NCBI GenBank assembly: GCA_030704615.1
Contig: CM060734.1
Span: 20,088,001-20,152,000 of the forward strand
Origin: Takakia lepidozioides
Lineage: Eukaryota > Streptophyta > Takakiopsida > Takakiales > Takakiaceae
Direction of reading: 5' to 3'
Length of the DNA stretch: 64,000 nt
The position numbers and the translations under genes were made by a program. The notes below the pieces were generated by a model, which saw only the letters and a list, made by a program, of their open reading frames with translations, did not search any database and had not been told where the DNA came from. Below, piece after piece: positions 43,921 to 54,879 of this stretch (positions within the stretch are counted from its first letter, which is position 1; each line of letters opens with the position of its first letter).

Positions 43921-46640
43921 CTATTCTAAAGAAGAAGATGTCATGGTTTGAGTGCGAGTTGTCCGAGCTGTGGGTGTGAAGATCACCTGACGGTTCTCAA
44001 CATTCAAACAGGTTAGATCAAAAGTAAGAGTGCATGGAACAAGCAGTGAAACATGAATGGAGCTAGTTGCTAAGTGAGGAGTAGAGGCATGCTGGGGGAG
44101 CAAGACATAGTGTCTGCCAGGAACAATATCAGAGATAAGGTAAGGGCCATCAATTCTTCGTTTGGCCTTAGAAATCTGCTTACCAGGCTGGAGCCTGACA
44201 CAAACAGACTGGCCTACCTTGAGTGACTTAGAATACACAACTCGTCGGTTGTAATTCTTGGCCTGAGCAGCTTGGGCAAACACAATGTTAGATTTTGCAG
44301 TTTCACGCAAACTACGCCATCTAGCATCCATGGAAAGCAAAAAGACTTCCCAATTCTCAGGCTTAGTAGCAGATACCTGCAGCCAGGAGATATACAAAGG
44401 AGTTCTATATTTCCTACCATACAAAAGTTCCAAAGGTGAGATTTTGGTACTGACATGGATAGAAGTCCTATAGGCAAAAAGCAGAATAGGCACAACAATA
44501 TCCCATTCATCAATGAGTGTTCCATTCTTATCGAGCATCTGACATATAGTTTTGTTAAATCGTTCTGTCAAACCATTGCATTGGGGATTGTAGGGAGCAG
44601 TAACGGCATACTTAGTGTTGAGATTAAATAAGACAATCTCCATAAGTTGGTTGCAGAACTCTGTACCTTGATCCGTGAGGATTTCAAGAGGGCAACCATG
44701 ACGAAGTATCACCTTATCAAAGAAGAACTGCACCACCTCATCACTATCCTTAGCAACCAGAGGTCGGAACTCAACCCATTTCGTCAGGTAGTCCGTAGCA
44801 ACCACAAGATTTGCATGGCCCTTGGAGGTGGATTTAAGGGGTCCGACTAGATCTAAGCCAACCCTGGCAAATGGTTCAGTCACCGGGATTGGTTGCAAAG
44901 GTAAGGGAGCTTTGGTTTTAGGTAAGATGGTTTTAGCATGACAGGGCATACATCTTGCAATGAAAGCTGAGACATTTTTAACTAAGCCTTTTCAATGATA
45001 CTGCTCCTGTAATCTCTTGACAGTTTTAGCAGCCCCCAAATGGCCAGCATAAGTAGAAGTATGGTATAATTCGAGCAAAGCAGGGACATCAGACCTAGAA
45101 GGGACTTCCACATCAGAGGTACCTTCCAAAGCAGTGACTCTAAACAATCTTCCTTCACTTTCCCGGTGGCTGGGTAAGTGATAGTTGACTTGCCTCATGA
45201 GCAGCTTGGATATGCCACTAAGGTGGGTGCCGGTTTTGCACCTATGAAGAAGAGCATTGTATAATGGATCATCCATGCCTACATCACTCATGGCCACACA
45301 ACAGCAGATTAGTGCAGGCGAGAAGAAAGTGGCAGCCCCCGTTCTCTTCCTTTCGTAATCCTGACTTCATTTTCAGTTGGCTGCCTATGAGGAGGCAAGC
45401 AGGCTGTGAGGCGTAGCTCAGTCCCTCGGTCGGGAAACAAACCAAGGCAAGCGCAAGACAAGATGAACAGATCTAAGGTAAGGGAAAGTACCAGACCTGT
45501 CTGCAGGATACCAAACTAGAATTCATGCCAATACCAAGTGAAAGTCAACCAACATCAAACTGCAGTAGATCCCAAGTGTCAAGCAGATCTGGAGGAACAT
45601 AAGAATATTCTAGCAAATGACACAAGGCATAGGGATCCGAAATAGGCACAGCAGGTGATGTAGAGCGTGCAGCATGGGAGACCAGGTCATTTAAGGTTGT
45701 GTAAGGTTTAGGGAGTTTGGATTCGCCTCGAGTCAAAGCATATCCTTCCCACGCTTGTAGGAGATGGTGAAGTCATAACTTTGCAGAATTAGAGCCCACC
45801 GATCTAATCTGCCAGTGAATTCACGAGGAGTTAGCAAGGCTTTCAAAGGTAGATGATCTGTTTCAATGGTAAAATGACAGCCATGTAAATACTGCCTAAA
45901 ATATTTGACTCCAAAGATAATTGCAAGACCTTCCTTGTCAGTGATGGAGTAATTACGCTCATGTTTATCAAGGCGGCGGGAGGCGTAGGCGATGGCATGC
46001 TCCTGACCATCTTGAATCTGGCTCAACACTGCAGAGATAGCTAGACTACTGGCATCAGTTTGCAAGATAAATGGCAAGGTAAAATCAGGATAGGCAAGCA
46101 CAGGTTAGTGCAATTTTGAGTTTCTCAAAGGCGGATGTTTCAGCAGTACCCCATACAAAACGAGCATCCTTGGATAACAAGCGAGTGAGTGGAGCAGCTA
46201 GTTTGGCAAATTGAAAAATGAAACGACGATAGTAAGAACCCAAGCCTAAGAAGGCTTTAACACATGTTTTATCTCTAGGGGCCGGATAGTTCCACACAGC
46301 TTGGATCTTAGATGGGTCAGGACGGATGCCAGCAGCAAAAAGCAGATGGCCCAAGATATGGAGCTGTTCCATGCAAAAATCACACTTCTTTGCTTTAATT
46401 TTAAGCCCGGCTGCACGAAGTCTGCACACAACCCGCTGCAAATCCAGCAGATGAGCATCAAACATGGTAGAATAGATGTTGATGTCATCAATGTAAACTA
46501 ATGCACACTCCCAACGAAGGTTTCCTAAAACGATATCCATAAGGCGCTGAAATGTAGCAGTGGCGTTGCAAAGGCCAAAAGGCATTATTTCAAATTGGAA
46601 AAGGCCCATCCTGCAAGTAGAGGCAGTGTTATTTTCTCAC
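43921..46640 (-). mobile_element. Ty3/Gypsy retrotransposon, RT to integrase, truncated
   Basis: On the minus strand the order is reverse transcriptase, RNase H, integrase, the Gypsy order. The RT piece starts inside the domain (RMGLFQFEIMPFGLCNATAT) with catalytic VYIDDI. RNase H (46101-45733) has LQTDASSLAISAVLSQ, AYASRRL, YSITDKEGLAI and ETDHLPLKAL. The integrase zinc finger (HTSTYAGHL...CMPCH) is interrupted by a TGA after YH near 44993. The core (44949-43921) has DLVGPL, DYLTKWVE, LTDQGTEFCN and NPQCNGLTERFNKTI, so D,D,E are kept. No chromodomain, gag, protease or LTR was found. It is 5' truncated at about 46640. Confidence 0.92.
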
Positions 46641-46651
46641 TGAGAAAATAA
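46629..46651. repeat. Perfect 11-bp palindrome at the Gypsy truncation point
   Basis: TTATTTTCTCA (46629-46639) and TGAGAAAATAA (46641-46651) are exact reverse complements around one C. It lies where the reverse transcriptase coding similarity ends. Confidence 0.85.
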
Positions 46652-46764
46652 ATCTGAAGGTACTCATATGCACCGTGCCTGTTAACATGTAATTCCTATG
46701 ACCGCGGTTTGAAAACATTTAACCCCTATGACCGCGGGTTGTGCTCACAAGATACCAACCCCCC

Positions 46765-47061
46765 CCCACTGTACCATCCATTATATCGAATTCACATACT
46801 CCCGTGACTGCTACCTAACACAAGCCATACAAACCAAAAGAGAAAAATACACCACTAATTCACATCCTATGCCCTTAAGGCTGGAAACTTGCCCTTCTGA
46901 TAGTAATCACTGCTAGAGTACCTGGCGGCACAACACCCAAAACGTCCAATCCCTCCACGACCACCTCCGTCTACCCATCGGAGCTATTACAATCTGTTTC
47001 AGAAACGACCTTCCAGTGATCCGCTCCTTTACGACCATCATTACAAATAAGTGCTGGAAAT
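46765..47061 (+). mobile_element. LINE family B C-terminal fragment, copy 1
   Basis: The + strand reads HCTIHYIEFTYSRDCYLTQA and KREKYTTNS, then after a frame change HNTQNVQSLHDHLRLPIGA and RSFTTIITNK. The same order of blocks occurs in the LINE at 55 kb (HITIYFIEFTYCHDCY, IHNANIAALHDNF, FRYLTT). It is therefore the last part of a LINE ORF2, 5' truncated and frameshifted. Confidence 0.65.
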
Positions 47062-47839
47062 CAACATAGGGACCCTAGAACTATTGACCTATAGTGCATG
47101 TTAGTACCTGCCTACGCGACGATAATTAAATAAAAAAGCGTGTTGTCAAAAAAAAGGAATTATTTTCCTACATGTGTCGGGAATTGACCTACTCTTATTA
47201 AAGCTTTGAGCTACCCACACACATGTGTAAATAAAAGACTTCTATATTATATATAGTGATATGTGCCAAAACTGCAGAAATTCCAAAAAGAGTGTTGGAC
47301 CTCTTCTTGAAAAAACAAAATCCGGCACCCTCCTCCTGTCGAATAGCATGGGCAAGTACGGTAGTTGGTGAACAAGTGAGTGGACCAAAATTTGGGTGAG
47401 CAGAAATTCAAAATTGAATATTATGTGAGCACAATTTAACATTTCAAACAAGCGGCTAGCTAGTCTTTTTTTTTTTCAAAGGAAAACACCTGGGAGCGAC
47501 AGCTCACAAATCAGGCCCCTTTGTAGTGGGAGGAGAAAATAACCTCTTTCATTTATGCGCCATGGAGGCGAATGAGTGGGACACCGCCCAGGGACCATAC
47601 CACAGCTAGTGGCGTATGGCTCGTCTTTGTGAATAACGAAAACTATATTCATCCATAATAAGCTGAAAAATTCATCCATTTATTCTTCATAAATTGTTCA
47701 AAAAGAGAGATGTTACCCAAGGGAGGTGTTACCTGAAGGCACTTCATCGAATAGTTTTGAACAAAGGAGAGGAGGTGTCACCTGGGGAAGGCAAAGGAGG
47801 GCTTAGCGAGTTTTGACCCGCGTTCTTAGTTTTTTTTAA
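47062..47839. other. No recognisable gene
   Basis: AT-rich sequence with short frames and no family resemblance. Confidence 0.4.
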
Positions 47840-48412
47840 TATCCGCCGGGTCCGGATACTTGACAAATTAGAGAATAATATATCATGCGGATCCGGATAT
47901 TAGAATAATTTGCATTTCTAATATCCGCCGGTTATGCATAGTGGAAGTTCTTAAAAATCTGCCGGATATAAATAAGTCCGGATATTTAGATTTTAATATC
48001 CGGCGGTTAAAGAGTAATCCGGATACAAATAATCATGATATATATATATATATTTTAAACAGGGGGATTGTAGCCCTGATTTAACTTTATTGAGATTTAC
48101 TCACAATTTTTTTAAATGTTTATTTAATCAATTTAAATTATTAAAATTCTAATAAAATATTAATATTTTATTTTATTTTCTTGTATCCGGTTGAGATCCG
48201 GTATTTTGGCTACATATCCGGATACAATCCGGTTATTAAAACTTTTTATATCCGGCGGATAGGATCCTATCCGGATCCTCCGTTTTATGTATCCGCCGGA
48301 TATAAATAATAGCCGGATATCAAATAGTTGCCGGATCCGGATCCGGATAGATTGATATCCGGGTTGATATCCTACTATGGATATCCTGATGACTCTATAT
48401 CCGCCCAGCAGT
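47840..48412. repeat. Dense cluster of ATCCGG / CCGGAT motifs
   Basis: About 19 CCGG sites, nearly all in the form ATCCGG, CCGGAT or ATCCGCCGGAT, occur in about 570 bp of otherwise AT-rich DNA. Motifs lie in both orientations and sometimes run together (CCGGATCCGGATCCGGAT near 48335). Spacing is irregular, roughly 15-60 bp. A TATATATATA run sits in the middle. No coding content. The origin is unknown. Confidence 0.8.
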
Positions 48413-48784
48413 GGTTTTGACACTGATCCATAGTCTTCTCTTTAGAGTAATATAATAATTTATTGCTCATATTAATCTATACATATGAGCATTTGTTTCT
48501 TTATTTTCTTTGGGTTGGAGTTTGGATCGGGATTAGGTCCGACGTATAGTTCTCTAGCGTAATGTAGTGTGTAGTTTGCTGGAGAACCAAGTCCGAAGCT
48601 ATTTCCAAACCTAAACCGAACATATATCCAAAGCCATCTCATTGGTGCCAAACCTATGAACTTCGTCAAACCTACATGTCTGATTAGATTTTCACGTCCA
48701 ACCTTAAAAACAGCTGGCCGCTCACCTGCTCACCGACTCGCTTATTCACCACCACTATCCCTATAGTTATCCACACATATATTT

Positions 48785-48840
48785 ACTTATTGGGCCCACC
48801 CTTGAAAGGGGCAGTAAGGCTAAGTGGCTCTTAGTTATCT
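48785..48840 (+). mobile_element. LINE family B 3'-UTR fragment, copy 2
   Basis: The string GGGCCCACCC-TGAAAGGGGCAG-TAAGGC-AAGTGGCTCTTAGTTA matches, apart from small differences, the 3' end of the LINE at 54.92-54.97 kb read on the minus strand. No LINE coding sequence is seen just upstream. Confidence 0.6.
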
Positions 48841-49276
48841 CCGTTGGCATCTTCTCTCTCTTTACAATGGGCAAGTGCTTTGTCTTTGACTTCGGTACGT
48901 TTTGATGTTTCAGACTTGATTGTGGTGTTTTGGTCTGTGCAACTGGAATATGATCCATTTCAATGTTGGTATTGTATTGTCTATGACTGTCCCCATTCAA
49001 TGTTTGCAAGCTTGTATTTTGAACTCATATAGTGAATTTTTGGTGGTTGCTATTTTACTACCCCAAAAAACATCAATTTGCCCAAGTAACCACAATCAAA
49101 ATTTGAAAGATGCCAAAACCATCCTCCCATAACTTTAAAACACTAATCACATGTTGCATCAGCCAAAAAATTTACGTGCTTTCCATTCCGAGTCCATATA
49201 CATTTTTTATGTTGAACTAGTCACTTTGTTGGCTCTCTTGTAGAGAGAGCCTACTACCCAACATGTTGGAGAAAAT

Positions 49277-49546
49277 GTGGTCAAAGTTACGAATGGTGTG
49301 TTGTGCCTAGTCATGGCCCTCACTCTCACCTTCCTCTTATGCACTAGCACAAATTTCCAGCCCCAGGACTATCCGCCGTTTAAGGGTGGGCCGGAGGGTA
49401 GACCCGCAAACGGCGGAACGTCCACGGGCAGGAACTGTCCGCTGCGTGAAAATTTGAGAGTGAAAATCATGGTTCCACTAGGCTGTCAGGTGGTGGAACA
49501 TCTAGTCCACCCTCTGACTACCTGGCTCCATTTCCATCCTAGATGA
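49277..49546 (+). CDS. Doubtful small frame with signal-peptide-like start
   Basis: An 89-residue frame starts MVKVTNGVLCLVMALTLTFL, which looks like a signal peptide, followed by QDYPPFKGGPEGRPANGG and two Cys. The form (signal, DY, Pro/Gly-rich) recalls precursors of sulfated plant peptides, but no known motif is complete. Its middle is a perfect inverted repeat (CCGCCGTTT at 49373-49381, AAACGGCGG at 49408-49416), which suggests non-coding DNA. The region is flanked by transposon remnants. Probably not a gene. Confidence 0.15.
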   Translation: MVKVTNGVLCLVMALTLTFLLCTSTNFQPQDYPPFKGGPEGRPANGGTSTGRNCPLRENLRVKIMVPLGCQVVEHLVHPLTTWLHFHPR

Positions 49547-49923
49547 TGTCTCATCGAATGGACAAGAACGTGTTCCACAAATCAGCCTATGAAAAAATTC
49601 TGGAACCACATGTTCCATGCTCCTACTTTCTGGGATCCACTAGTGGGTAAATTCTGCTTCAAAATGCCCTAAAAAAATACAAAGGAAAATCCAGAGCAGG
49701 TTCTTACGTTTTGCCAAAGCAAGAGAGCCCATCGCCGTTTTAGGCTTGTTTACATTGCCACATCACTGATCTCGCCATCTTGGCACCACCTCACAAAAAC
49801 AGGAAACAAAAAGTAGTGGTAAGAGGTCCTAGCTGGCCAGGAGGTGAAGGGCGTGTCCCAAGTCAAGGTTGAAAATCCTGGAAAGTTCAAGGGCCAAGAT
49901 ATTTCCTATTTTAAAAGCCAGTC

Positions 49924-50600
49924 TTGCATTTTGTGACATGGGTCCAAGATCCTGTGCATACTTCCATAGTTATGTACGGTGGAATCCGAGTGCACCTTGA
50001 CAGAATTTCGGTCCGACAAGTCCCAAAAAAGAATGAATACAAAAATTCCTCAAGAAATTCTCTTATACCATTTTTTTCTCGGATTGAAAAACCACGCCAG
50101 TCCAGAACATGTAACGAGTCTTTGCCAAGTCTGTTTGTTTTGCTAAGCACGCTGCGTAGAAGCTCCATACGTACCCAGCTGCCAGGTTGGAAGCTAACTA
50201 GATTTAGGTGCTCTACTCAAATCTGTCGTTCTTCGTGCACAAGAGCTTTGACGATCCATAAAGCTGCTCAAATTCATACACATCTTCATTCATAACCTTC
50301 CGGATGCGAAAGGGTCCCGCATATGGAGATACGAACTTCGGACTAACTTCCGAAGGTAGTCGGAAAATTCTTGATGTTCAACCAGACCTCCGTGCCTGCC
50401 TCAAACTTTACTTCCCTCCGCTTCCGATTCGCCTGCCGTTCATACCGTTTCCTAGCTTTGGCTATGTTATACTTTGCGAGCTTCAACAAACGCTCGCGTT
50501 CTTCCTTGCTGCCGGTTCCTCAACGTCCTGGGCGGCCCAACTTGTCAGCACCAGAGGTGCCGCGCATGCAAGTAGCTACTCCCGACTGTGATCAGGTATG
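49924..50600 (-). mobile_element. Ty3/Gypsy integrase C-terminal remnant
   Basis: On the minus strand LAKYNIAKARKRYERQANRK, REVKFEAGTEVWLNIKNF, a YAGPFRIRKV-type block and MNEDVYEFEQLYGSSK follow in order over several frames. This is the usual integrase tail (GTxVWL...GPF.I) of Gypsy elements. Everything else of the element is missing or unreadable. It lies immediately upstream of the P450 pseudogene. Confidence 0.6.
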
Positions 50601-50674
50601 AAAGGTGGATCATCATGCTATTAGCTGTTTGTGGTGGAGTTGATTCTGACTGCTAGCATCTCGCTAGTGTGTCA

Positions 50675-52598
50675 ATGGAGGAGGTTCCAACTCAACAGAG
50701 TGATGCTTTGGGATGGGGTCATTTACCAGCTGCTTTGGGGACAGTAATACTCTGGTTCGTAATATCTAAGCTGGTTGGTGTGGTGCGGTATGTGTTTCTG
50801 AAGCCTTTGTATCTCAAATGGGCGATGGAGAAGCAAGGAATTAAAAGCATGCCATTCCGTCCATTGATAGGCAATCTGGGGGACATTTACACGGCGCAAG
50901 AGAAAGCCATCACTCAGGATATTGATGGGCCCAGAAACCATGATATACTCTGGCGCACGGAGCCATACTTGGAACCGATGCTAAAGTCAGGTACGTTGCT
51001 GTTGATCTTGAGCCGAGTGATCTGCTGCAGGCGATGGTAGGGGCCTTTGCGACAAGCACTTTACTGAAGATGGAGGAGTGGGAGAGAATTGTGAATGATT
51101 CCAAATCCGGTGAAGCTGAGATCGAAGCATACCACCAGCTTGGAACTGTTACAGCAGATATTATTGCTCGCACAGCCTTTGGCGCTAGCTACGAGCTTGG
51201 AATAAAAGTATTTGAGAAACAAGAAGAACTTTTGAAGCTGTCCATGAAGGCTACACGTTTTGTATGGATCCCAGGCTACAGGTCTGCTGCACAAACTTCC
51301 TCTAGTTTTTACGATGTTCTCAAGATTAGGTCGTATGATCCACTGTGCGGGAGACATCCGGGCCTGTAATCTTCATAATGCATTGTACGTGTACACATGG
51401 AAATGTCCCTGAATCTTATATATCGGCCACCTATCATTAGATAGAGGCTCGTAGAATAACAACAGTCCCTCAACATTCCTAGAGAAGTATTCTTGGCACG
51501 TACTTGTTATCACTTGGCGATGGCCCGTTAATCTCAAGTAATTTTGTGACGATAATCTTCAGATTCTTCTAGACATGACATATCGAGGCACTCAGTTGCT
51601 CAATGGTGGATGCGCAGGTTCTTTCCCGTAGCAGGAAATCGAGCAATCTGGAGAATACGAAACGAGATCAAGAAGGAGCTCAGTGAGATCATCCAATCCC
51701 GCCATGACTTAGCAAAGTCCGGAATACTGTGTCATATGGAAGTGATCTGCTGGGTATGGTGTTGTCTGAGAGCGAGGCCAGCAACAAGACTGATTCTACG
51801 CAAGCTCGACTGACAACTGAGCAAGTGATGGATGAGTGCAAGACCTTCTTCTTCGCTGGGCAGGAGACGACGGCGGCTACTTTGTCGTGGACGATCATGT
51901 TACTGTCCGTCTATCCTGAGTGGCAGGACCGTCTGCGTAAAGAAGTACAGGAAGTTTGCAAAGGCGCCCTTCCTGATGCGGAGCACCTCAACAAATTGAA
52001 ACTTGTGAGCTTCACTATTCCCTCACTATTCCATGCTCGTGCTAGCACAAGGTTAGCACCAGTATTGCACTCGGCTGGGGAAACGTTTCGATGGTCTGGA
52101 AGCCTCAAACATCGATCCCTTCTGAGTCACGATATTAACAGTATCAGTGTGGATGTGTTATTCGCAGGTGGGAATGGTATTCTTCGAATCCTTGAGACTC
52201 TACCCTGCCGTTACCGGTCTGGGTCGGGAGGCTACCAGAGACATGCAACTGGGCGATCTCTTCATCCCCAGAGGACTCAATGTTATCACCAACCAAATTT
52301 TTTCGCACCGGGATCCAGAGCAATGGGGTGAGGATGCCAACGAATTCAAGCCCGAACGGTTTGCAGAAGGAATCTCGAAAGCATGCAAACATCCGGCAGC
52401 GTACTCGCCATTCTCAATGGGTCCCCGGGTTTGCGTGGGCCAGAACTTTGCAGTGCTGGAGGCCAAAGTGGTGCTGGCTATGGTGCTACAGCGCTTCTCT
52501 TTCCGCCTCTCTCCTGCGTACCGCCATGCCCCGACTGCTCTGGTCCAATCAGGCCTCAGTATGGCATGCCCCTCATTCTACAACGTCTCCAATCCTGA
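50675..52598 (+). pseudogene. Cytochrome P450, CYP72 clan (CYP709/714/734/735-like)
   Basis: These ER monooxygenases hydroxylate hormones and terpenoids. The N-terminus has a membrane anchor (LPAALGTVILWFVISKLVGV) and GIKSMPFRPLIGNL. Later exons, 51031-51281, 51618-52004 and 52168-52598, give TADIIARTAFGASYELG, WIPGYR/FFPVAGNRAIWRI, the I-helix FFFAGQETTAATLSW, ESLRLYPAV (ExxR), FKPERF and the haem loop FSMGPRVCVGQNFA. Faults: about 60-70 residues after HDILWRT are missing, leaving a 40-bp pseudo-intron (50991-51030) that breaks phase. There is a one-base loss before SYGSDLLGM near 51720. There is a frame change near 52550 before RPQYGMPLILQRL. The catalytic core is kept but the gene is broken. 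Confidence 0.85.
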
Positions 52599-52626
52599 TC
52601 TTCTGTGCCTCTCTCTCTCTCTCTCT

Positions 52627-52803
52627 TCCACTACGAGGATCAGAAATGCTTGGCAGCTTACCTGCACGACCCTTGGACAATCACTGAAGAAATAGTTTTA
52701 TTTTTGGCTCTGCTTTTGTTTCCTCATGTTTTCTTCCATTTTGTCCCATAAGCTCTATGAGCTTTCCGCGGACGTTATAAAGCACCATTTCATTTCATTT
52801 CTC
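52627..52803 (+). mobile_element. LINE family A 3' tail after the P450
   Basis: From TTCCACTACGAGGATCAGAA to the AT-rich end the DNA closely follows 16425-16603 of the LINE at 16 kb. That includes the last ORF2 codons, TTCTTCCATTTTGTCCCATA and GCTTTCCGCGGACGTTATAA with AAGCACCATTT. The insertion begins 29 bases after the P450 stop. Only the last ~180 bp of the LINE is present. Confidence 0.8.
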
Positions 52804-53280
52804 TTCTTCCATTAAAAAAAAGAAAAAGTATAACACCGGCCCAGGGAGCGTAAATCATGGTGAATTATGCTGACCCCCAAGGGCTACTGCCTTCAGGGAA
52901 GGTGGACACTTTGTGACACCAACCGCTGGATTGAACCCACAACCACTTCTTACATCAAAAAAAGTATGACAACTCCCTAAGGAAGAAATTATGGTGTCTC
53001 TTCAGCCCAAAGGGCTACTACTGCTGCCAAGGTGTAGTCGTCCTTTTTACATTACACTGAGTCCCAATTTATTGAAAGACCTCCACTTTCACATTTTCCA
53101 AATACACCATTGAATCAAATTTCAAATGCATCCAAGGATAAGTGTATGTACATTCTTTCATTCACTCTATTGTCCTTCACTAATTGGTCCCTTTTGCAAT
53201 ATGTCCTTCACTCATTCATGTGTGGGCTTATTCAGCTATAGGCTATAGATAGTGTTTTACTAATTAATATAGGTATGGTT

Positions 53281-54310
53281 TATGTCCTCTTTTGCATTTT
53301 CTTGGGGGCCTTATGAGAGAGCCCACCAATAAGTAGTAAGTGAGGTACTTACTAATAGATACTAGAGTAGTAAAGAGGAGGGCATTCAGCTCCCTTATAT
53401 AGCCTTTCAGGGCGGTGGTCCCCACTCTGTTAAGCTGCCATGGAGCCTTCCCCAAGGCACACATGTCATAACCTAATCACCCCTACTCCCACCACTTCGT
53501 ACTCTAACTTCCCACTATGTAGGACCATCCATGAATTTAATCTCCCCGTAAATGGGGTGTCTAGTTTTGCGCACCCTCTTCTTAGTGTTAAATGGGGTTT
53601 TCCCTGTTCTCGGAGGGCCGTTTCTAATTCCTGGACCATCGTCCAATCTTCACACCCAACACAAACCTGGGGACGCAAACCTACTCTATTAATTAATATG
53701 TCTATGGTCATATTTGTTTTTGGGGCCCACTAAATACTAACTAAAGTACTTACTATACCGTATAGGTAATAAGGTGAGCACCTCCTTATATAGCCTTGGG
53801 AGGAGGCGATACCCCTGTCGTTCCCCTCCTTTTCCAACCGCATCTCCACTTGGCCATGCCATCTTCTTACTAGCTAAATTTTTTGAAATAAATCTTGCGC
53901 TACATATTATTCAGCTTGGTTGTTCTTTTTTTTTTTTGTAACCACAAGTGGGGAGGGAGGCCCACAATTTCATTCCAGAAGGTGGAAAAATAACCACCGT
54001 TGAGGCCGTGACACTTACAGTGGGGAAACCTCCCCCTGTCCATAGACTAGTTCATATAGCTATGGTTCATGTTTGCGGTTTTTTTGCACCCGCGTGTGCA
54101 AAGCGCCCCACGAATGTAGTTACTAACTTAGTAAGTAGTAAGAGGAAGGGGGGAGGAGAGCGCTCTTCTCCTTTATATACCTTCTCAGGCCGACAGCTCC
54201 CATCAAGCGGGTATGGACCCTTCTACATTAAGGGTTCCCCACACATGTCACCTCTAGTACTAATAGGTACTAGAGTAGTTCTCCTCCCTTCTATCCTCAA
54301 ACAACGATAG
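53281..54310 (+). repeat. Diverged TATA-containing blocks, ~388-bp spacing
   Basis: Three blocks each end in CTTATATAGCC or TTTATATACC, with the TATA near 53397, 53786 and 54174, so 389 and 388 bp apart. Before each is a purine-rich AGGAGG stretch and TAAGTAGTAAG or ACTTACTA-type sequence. After blocks 1 and 3 come CCCC...ACACATGTCA strings. They look like repeated promoter-bearing units such as LTR pieces. No coding sequence is linked. Confidence 0.5.
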
Positions 54311-54879
54311 AGCCTTATAGAAGGCTGCTCCCTCACACGTAGCAATTTGGGGTAGTTAGAGTAGAGGTGTCTACCAACCATCGACCGTCGTTTTGTCTCC
54401 TTCGTAAAGAGAATCAGGCCATATATATCGTCTAGTGTATAAATATGTTTCTTATTTACCTGAATGCCCCGTCAGTGCATGCGGAGACAATATGACGTGG
54501 TGTATTGCACAGTGCACCTTATACCCAGTATAATGCATTGCCCTCATCTTCTAGGGTTCGAATCTTCTCTTTTTGCGCTAGAGAAAACGGGAAAGAAAAA
54601 GAAATATGGCCTGTTCGATATTTCCCCAAATAATTTCAAATGATGATAGACAGTGGTATATTTAACATTTTAAATAAAGGGTCTTACCCCAATAATTTTT
54701 ACTATAAATTTTAGTCTTTAATTTGAATAATATTTGATATATCAAAAATTAGAATTTACATCGATTTGGCCATATACAACCAAGCCATTGTAGATTATAT
54801 TTTTGTTTCCTTTGCAGTAAAAAATTACACCTCAAAAGCCCAAAACACAAGATGTACTAAACTAGAACAAATCCACCTA

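Noticed and set aside
45405-45440. Possible tRNA gene (GGCGTAGCTCAGT A-box-like string)
   Set aside because: No matching acceptor stem, anticodon arm or B box could be found within tRNA distance.
48160-48423. Minus-strand RIRI-rich frame
   Set aside because: Arises from the ATCCGG/CCGGAT repeats read in one frame; low-complexity and not protein-like.
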